A stretch of 10,385 nt of DNA from Rhodospirillales bacterium (GTDB taxonomy: Bacteria > Pseudomonadota > Alphaproteobacteria > Rhodospirillales > Casp-alpha2), in NCBI GenBank assembly GCA_018664265.1, contig JABJOR010000212.1, forward strand, positions 1 to 10,385. The letters run 5' to 3'. Numbering within the stretch: position 1 is the stretch's first letter; each line of letters begins with the position of its first letter. Below the pieces are notes generated by a model that had not been told where the DNA came from, ran no database searches, and saw only the letters and a program-made list of their open reading frames with translations. Of this stretch, positions 6,157 through 10,385 are shown in pieces. The position numbers and the translations under genes were made by a program.

Positions 6157-6995
6157 ATAAAATAGATAATTCAAAAACTGGCCGTCGCGAAGTCCTTAAG
6201 GGCGCGGGTACGGTAGTGGCGGGGGCCGCAGCGCTTGCCACAGGAACCGAAGTTGCCGAGGCAGCCGGTACCGCACCAAGATGGGCAATGGTCATGGATC
6301 TGAGGCGATGCATAGGCTGTAGGGCCTGCACCGTTGCCTGTAAGGCCGAAAACGATGTTTCATTAGGCCGTTTCAGAACCGTGGTACAGGAAAAAACAGT
6401 TGGCACGTTCCCCAATACGAAAAAAGGCTTCTTGCCAATCATGTGTAATCACTGTGAAGGCAATAAGGAAGATGGTGTTCCTCCCTGCGTTAAAGTCTGT
6501 CCTGAATATCCCGGAAAACGCATGACATTTGAAACACCCGATGGTGGCAAAATTCGGTATCGTGGTGGTGCGACATATAAGAGGCCAGATGGTCTGGTCC
6601 TTATTGATGCAGAACAATGTATCGGTTGCGGTAAGTGTATTGATGCCTGCCCTTATGGTGTTCGTTCATTTAACCCCTTTGTCAAAGCTGGCAAGAAACC
6701 TGAAAATCAGGCCGCTGATAAATGTGATATGTGCAAGGAACGCGTTGCCAATGGCATCGATCCTTCCTGTGTAAATACCTGCCAGGGGCGCGCTCGTATC
6801 TTTGGTGATCTGAATGATCCGACGAGTGAAGTCGCTATGCTGGTTAAGGAACATGACCTGGCCAAGAACGTTCTTCTCCCAGAAGAAGGAACAGACCCAC
6901 ACGTTTTCTATATCGACCCCGACAATATGCTCGGCAAGATCTACAAGAAACGTACAAAGGGTAAATTGGACCACTATGTGGACCTGATTCCATAG
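6153..6995 (+). CDS. Tat-exported 4x[4Fe-4S] ferredoxin subunit of the molybdoenzyme
   Basis: Electron-transfer subunit of 280 aa, of the DmsB/PsrB/TtrB/ArrB type. It opens with a twin-arginine signal (GRREVLKGAG at 10-19, Ala-rich h-region, likely cleavage near 37). Four cysteine quartets follow: C53-C56-C59-C63, C98-C101-C112-C116, C156-C159-C162-C166 and C191-C194-C206-C210, enough for four cubane clusters. The stretch AMVMDLRRCIGCRACTVACKAEN is most like TtrB-type subunits. There is no membrane anchor. I chose ATG 6153 over a longer frame starting at TTG 6063, because 6153 has AGGAG at 9 nt and places the Tat motif at the N-terminus. It should sit between the multihaem cytochrome and the catalytic subunit. 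Having its own Tat signal is typical of TtrB and unlike many DmsB/PsrB subunits, which are exported with the catalytic partner. Confidence 0.92.
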   Translation: MNKIDNSKTGRREVLKGAGTVVAGAAALATGTEVAEAAGTAPRWAMVMDLRRCIGCRACTVACKAENDVSLGRFRTVVQEKTVGTFPNTKKGFLPIMCNHCEGNKEDGVPPCVKVCPEYPGKRMTFETPDGGKIRYRGGATYKRPDGLVLIDAEQCIGCGKCIDACPYGVRSFNPFVKAGKKPENQAADKCDMCKERVANGIDPSCVNTCQGRARIFGDLNDPTSEVAMLVKEHDLAKNVLLPEEGTDPHVFYIDPDNMLGKIYKKRTKGKLDHYVDLIP

Positions 6996-7023
6996 AACCA
7001 GCATTTAGATAAGGAAGATGAAA

Positions 7024-9549
7024 ATGAGTAAATTAAATCGCCGAAACTTTATGTCACTTGCTGGCGCCAGTGGAGCCGCTTTGGCGGCGGGTGTCGGCAC
7101 TTCAAAAAAAGCCTTGGCCGGAAACGTTACCTTTGAAAACGGTGGCCGTGATTTCTCGCCCGTAACAGGAAAAGAACGCAAAGCTATTCCAACGGCCTGT
7201 TGGCAATGTGTAACCCGCGATTCCATGATGGGTTATGTTGAAGATGGCCGGCTTAAGAAACTGGAAGGCCATCCTGGTTCGATCAGAACGCTTGGCAAGT
7301 TATGCGCCAAGGGTCAGGCTGGTGTTAACCAGGTTTACTTCCCGGATCGTATCCTGCACCCGCTACAACGTGTCGGTAAACGCGGTGAGCATAAATGGAA
7401 AAAAATTTCTTGGGACGCAGCCCTTGATCTGGTTGCATCCAAGTTGAAGCCCTTGCGTGATGCCGGAACGCCTGAATTGTTTATGTATCAGTACGGTCGC
7501 CACAAAGCGTCACAGGCGGCCACCATGTATGACTTCATGGGGGCTTATGGCACCAAAACCATTGGTAATCACACATCAGTGTGTGAAGCTGCCAAATGGG
7601 TTGGTCAGGAGAGCCTGTGGGGTGGTATGTATGATAACTGGGATTATGACAAAACCGATTATGTCGTGAACTTCGGCTCTAACCAGTTCGAAACCCATAC
7701 AAATCACATTCCTACATCGCAGCGTTTAATCCGCGCTATGGTCGATCGCGGCGTGCCGCTCTACACCTTTGATGTCCGGCTTTCTAACACAGCTGCAAAG
7801 TCAACGGAGTGGGTTCCCATTAATCCCGGTAATGATGGTTTGGTCATGTTAGCTATGATCAACGTCATTATGAATGAGGGATTGTTCCGGGAAGATCATT
7901 TCAAGTACATGCGTGTATCAGCTGATCACCATGCTACGACGGATCAGAAGATCGCGGCCATCAAGGCTGAGGTCGCCGAGTTCACACCGGCATTTGCAGA
8001 AAGCAGAAGTGGTGTTCCGGCCGCCAAGATTGCGGAAATTGCCCGTGGCTTTGCCAAGGCCAAGTCAGCTTGTCTGGTGACGTATCGTGGTACAGTTATG
8101 CATTTCCATGGTGCAGATCAGGAACGTGCCGCAATGTTGCTTGCCGCTATCACCAACAATCTGGATACCCCAGGCGGGCGTGTCATGGGTGTTGGTGCCG
8201 GTTGGAGCGCCCCTTCAACACCCGCAGCCAAAATTCACAAAGGACTACATATTAAAGATGGTTTTAAAGGTGAAGCAGCTTTTCCGACCCATCACGTTTC
8301 GCACCAGGTCGGCCCTGTGATTAAAGATGGCCACGCTGGTCGTCCCAAGGTTTATTGGTGGAGTTGTTATAACCCAGCCTTCATCAATGGTGACAACAAA
8401 GAGTGGTCGTCGATCCTGCAGGACGAAAGCATTATGCCCTTCCTGATTACATCGACCATTACCTATGATGAATCTTCACAGTATGCCGATCTTATCTTAC
8501 CAGATGTAACCTATTTGGAACGGTGGGATTGGGAAGACATGGTCTCAGCCAATCAGATTGCTGAATTCTATATCCGGCAACCTCTGATCAAGCCTTTGGG
8601 TGAAGCCAGATGCCAGGGCGATGTGTGGCCTGATTTGGCTAAACGTATCGGCTTTGAGTTGGCATGGACGGACAAGAAAGATTTTGTTCGCCAATCTTGT
8701 GAAATGACATCCGGTGTCAAGGAAGCCGGTGGTTTCGATTATATGATGAAGGAAGGTGTTTGGCATGATCCTAACGACAAAGGCAACTATGGTTTCTATG
8801 CCAAGGAAGTCGATGTCAGTGGGGATGGCGTAATTCTGGACGCTAAAACGGGTGTTTACTGGAACTGGAAAAAAGCCGGTGTTGCCAGTGAAGCTGATGC
8901 TATGAGTGCTGGATATCTTGGAACCAAGGGAGCCAAGAGTTCTTATGTGGCTCAACATATTGAAGGCAAAGCACTTTCGGCCTATGCACCAAACACATCG
9001 TTTACCAAGTCTGGCTTGTTGGATTTCTATTCCGATAACTTCAAGGGCAAAGGCTTACCAGCGTTCCCAACCTTTACGCCAACACCTGAACATGAGGCTA
9101 TGGCTGACGATGAGTTGATTATGACCACCTATAAGGTTGCCGTGCATTCGCACTCTCGAACCACCCATTGCAAATGGTTGGCAGAGATCAAGCATGACAA
9201 TCCAGGTTGGATCAACTCCAAGACGGCCGCAGATCGTGGCATCAAGGATGGTGATGCAATCAAGGTGCATAACGGACTTGGCGAGATTACAACCACAGCC
9301 TATGTCACCGAAGGCATCGTCCCTGGTGTTATTGCTATTTCCCATCACTTTGGGAGGCAGCATTCGGGTATCTACGGTTCCGGTAAGAGCAACCCAATCG
9401 ATGGGGGCGCATCGCCAGATCCAGACGCCAAGAATATGAACTGGAAGAAACATGGCGTTCACCCCAATGCGATTATCCCAAATAGCTCTGATCCGATCAG
9501 TGGAACCCAGCGTTGGATGGATACAGTTGTCAGGGTCGAAAAGGCCTAA
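7024..9549 (+). CDS. Tat-exported molybdopterin oxidoreductase, catalytic subunit (PhsA/PsrA/ArrA/TtrA lineage)
   Basis: Periplasmic Mo-bisMGD enzyme of 841 aa. It starts with a Tat signal (NRRNFMSLAG, residues 5-14) followed by an Ala-rich h-region ending near ALAG. The N-terminal cluster motif is C59-x2-C62-x3-D66-x27-C94: the usual third Cys is Asp. The segment GNHTSVCEAAKW places C187 where the PsrA/PhsA/ArrA group carries its Cys molybdenum ligand; Nar-type enzymes have Asp and DmsA/TorA Ser there. NFGSNQFETH (about 216-225) and the C-terminal dinucleotide-binding domain (about 690-800, with HSHSRTTH and SHHFGRQHSG) complete the fold. Length is near ArrA (about 850) and shorter than Salmonella TtrA (about 1020). 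ATG 7024 is preferred over ATG 7018, because AGGA is 8 nt from 7024 but only 2 nt from 7018. Substrate is not determinable; oxyanions of S, As or Se are candidates, and the direction of catalysis is inferred as reduction. Confidence 0.92.
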   Translation: MSKLNRRNFMSLAGASGAALAAGVGTSKKALAGNVTFENGGRDFSPVTGKERKAIPTACWQCVTRDSMMGYVEDGRLKKLEGHPGSIRTLGKLCAKGQAGVNQVYFPDRILHPLQRVGKRGEHKWKKISWDAALDLVASKLKPLRDAGTPELFMYQYGRHKASQAATMYDFMGAYGTKTIGNHTSVCEAAKWVGQESLWGGMYDNWDYDKTDYVVNFGSNQFETHTNHIPTSQRLIRAMVDRGVPLYTFDVRLSNTAAKSTEWVPINPGNDGLVMLAMINVIMNEGLFREDHFKYMRVSADHHATTDQKIAAIKAEVAEFTPAFAESRSGVPAAKIAEIARGFAKAKSACLVTYRGTVMHFHGADQERAAMLLAAITNNLDTPGGRVMGVGAGWSAPSTPAAKIHKGLHIKDGFKGEAAFPTHHVSHQVGPVIKDGHAGRPKVYWWSCYNPAFINGDNKEWSSILQDESIMPFLITSTITYDESSQYADLILPDVTYLERWDWEDMVSANQIAEFYIRQPLIKPLGEARCQGDVWPDLAKRIGFELAWTDKKDFVRQSCEMTSGVKEAGGFDYMMKEGVWHDPNDKGNYGFYAKEVDVSGDGVILDAKTGVYWNWKKAGVASEADAMSAGYLGTKGAKSSYVAQHIEGKALSAYAPNTSFTKSGLLDFYSDNFKGKGLPAFPTFTPTPEHEAMADDELIMTTYKVAVHSHSRTTHCKWLAEIKHDNPGWINSKTAADRGIKDGDAIKVHNGLGEITTTAYVTEGIVPGVIAISHHFGRQHSGIYGSGKSNPIDGGASPDPDAKNMNWKKHGVHPNAIIPNSSDPISGTQRWMDTVVRVEKA

Positions 9550-9589
9550 ATACAAAAACCAAGAAACGAATTGAACAGGAGAGATGATT

Positions 9590-10273
9590 ATGGCTACACC
9601 CCGGAATGATATGAAAGAAATGGCAATTGCGCGTGCAAATGTGTATGGCCTTTTGGCTGATGTCTTCCGGGAAGAACCATCTGAATCTTTCCTGCTCAAA
9701 CTCGCAGAACCGGAATTCTCCGGAATTCTAAATGCTCTTGATTTTTCCTTGGATGATATGTTCTCGAACATATCTCATTCCCAACTCACTGAGGGCCTGG
9801 CTCTGGAATTTACCAGATTATTTATAGGGCCGGGCTCTCATATTTCTCCCCATGAATCCATGCATACTCAAGCCCGTTTTGGAGAACCGAATTCACTATG
9901 GGGAGCCTCTACCGTTGAGGTGAAAAAGTTCATGGAAGCCGCTGGACTGAAAGTCGATGATAGTTTCAGTGGTATGCCTGATCATATAACTGCAGAGCTT
10001 GAATTTATGCAGCAACTCCTGCTTGAAGAAGCCAAAGCATGGACCAAAGAAGATAATGGAATTGGTATCAATATTCAAAATATTGAAAAGCGATTCTATG
10101 ATGAACATCTATCACAATGGATAGTGAACTTTTGTGATAAAGTTATTGCTGCAGGGCCACACCCCTTCTACAAGCAATTCTCAGAAGTTACGAAGGCCTT
10201 CATTGAATTTGAAAAAGAAACCCTGCAAGACCTTCTGGATGAAGTATCTGAAGATGGCAGGCTTTCCGCATAG
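9590..10273 (+). CDS. TorD/DmsD-family molybdoenzyme chaperone
   Basis: Cytoplasmic all-helical assembly chaperone of 227 aa, the family's normal size. Family marks are EFTRLFIGPG (73-82), the following SPHES (86-90) and PDHITAELEFM (130-140), matching the YxRLFxGPG, PPxES and DHxxxELxFM patterns. It should bind the Tat signal of the catalytic subunit just upstream and hold back export until the molybdenum cofactor is inserted. No signal peptide. AGGAG (9577-9581) is 8 nt from ATG 9590 but only 2 nt from ATG 9584, so 9590 is the better start. It follows the catalytic gene by 40 nt with no terminator, in the same operon. It is probably specific for this enzyme, since such chaperones usually sit beside their client. 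Confidence 0.9.
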   Translation: MATPRNDMKEMAIARANVYGLLADVFREEPSESFLLKLAEPEFSGILNALDFSLDDMFSNISHSQLTEGLALEFTRLFIGPGSHISPHESMHTQARFGEPNSLWGASTVEVKKFMEAAGLKVDDSFSGMPDHITAELEFMQQLLLEEAKAWTKEDNGIGINIQNIEKRFYDEHLSQWIVNFCDKVIAAGPHPFYKQFSEVTKAFIEFEKETLQDLLDEVSEDGRLSA

Positions 10274-10297
10274 TCATTTTAATTTCTATAAAACCAT

Positions 10298-10385
10298 ATG
10301 ATTATTATTCTGATTTTTTTGACACTTTCTCTTTCAGCGCTAGCTGAACCTGCCTGTGCATGCGGTTGGTGGGGGGATGGCGAGA
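10298..10385 (+). CDS. Secreted protein of unknown function, N-terminal fragment
   Basis: An ATG at 10298 opens a frame that is still open at the window end (29 codons seen). It encodes a hydrophobic stretch (residues 2-15) ending in SALA, a good signal peptidase site, then EPACACGWWGDGE. The n-region lacks a Lys or Arg and the ribosome site is weak, which lowers certainty. An in-frame TAA at 10289-10291 rules out a longer version. It lies 24 nt after the chaperone stop with no terminator, so it may be the fifth gene of the operon. The Cys-Ala-Cys followed by Trp-Trp just after the cleavage site is distinctive, but I do not recognise the family. Confidence 0.5.
   Translation, partial: MIIILIFLTLSLSALAEPACACGWWGDGE

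Noticed and set aside
4552..9549. Assignment of the operon as tetrathionate reductase ttrBCA or arsenate reductase arrAB
   Set aside because: The ferredoxin resembles TtrB, but the catalytic subunit is far shorter than Salmonella TtrA, has no TtrC/NrfD partner, and has an Asp in the cluster motif; ArrA-like length and a Cys ligand alone do not fix the substrate.
9055..9771. Minus-strand open frame of 238 codons across the end of the catalytic gene and the start of the chaperone
   Set aside because: It spans two well-supported genes and the gap between them, and its translation resembles no protein family.

Overview
The window reads as a piece of a proteobacterial chromosome. The evidence is a sigma-54-type promoter with upstream activator palindromes, Tat signals, c-type multihaem cytochromes and Shine-Dalgarno-led genes of moderate GC. 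An alphaproteobacterium is a reasonable guess but the sequence does not prove it. The content is one anaerobic-type respiratory module plus its dedicated sensory system, arranged divergently around a 482-bp control region. An insertion sequence flanks it on the left.

Layout. At 1-47 (minus) lies the first 15 codons of an IS1182-like transposase, cut by the window edge; its element end may lie near 113-130. At 263-4069 (minus) is a tightly packed three-gene operon. In transcription order it encodes a PhnD-like periplasmic binding protein, a membrane histidine kinase and an NtrC-class sigma-54 activator. This binding protein/kinase/NtrC-type set is the architecture of the AioXSR and ArxXSR oxyanion sensors. 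At 4070-4551 is the control region. It holds two copies of TTTAGATGTTACC-N4-GGTAAC spaced exactly 93 bp, an IHF-consensus site between them, and a -24/-12 promoter (TGGCATGAAAACTGCTT). At 4552-10273 (plus) is the target operon: a membrane-anchored cytochrome with 12 candidate haem sites, a Tat-exported four-cluster ferredoxin, a Tat-exported molybdopterin oxidoreductase, and a TorD-family chaperone. A further secreted protein begins at 10298 and runs off the window.

How it could work (inference). The binding protein detects a periplasmic ligand, the kinase phosphorylates the activator, and the activator bound at the palindromes drives sigma-54 transcription of the respiratory operon. The NapC-like N-terminus of the cytochrome would take electrons from the quinol pool. 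Its haem chain would pass them to the ferredoxin and on to the molybdenum site, which has a likely Cys ligand (Cys187) as in the PhsA/PsrA/ArrA/TtrA/SrdA lineage. The substrate cannot be read from sequence; an oxyanion of sulfur, arsenic or selenium is the natural shortlist. Unusual points are the haem chain fused to a quinol-type anchor in place of an NrfD/PsrC subunit, CX3CH and CX4CH haem motifs, and an Asp where the catalytic subunit's third [4Fe-4S] Cys is expected.
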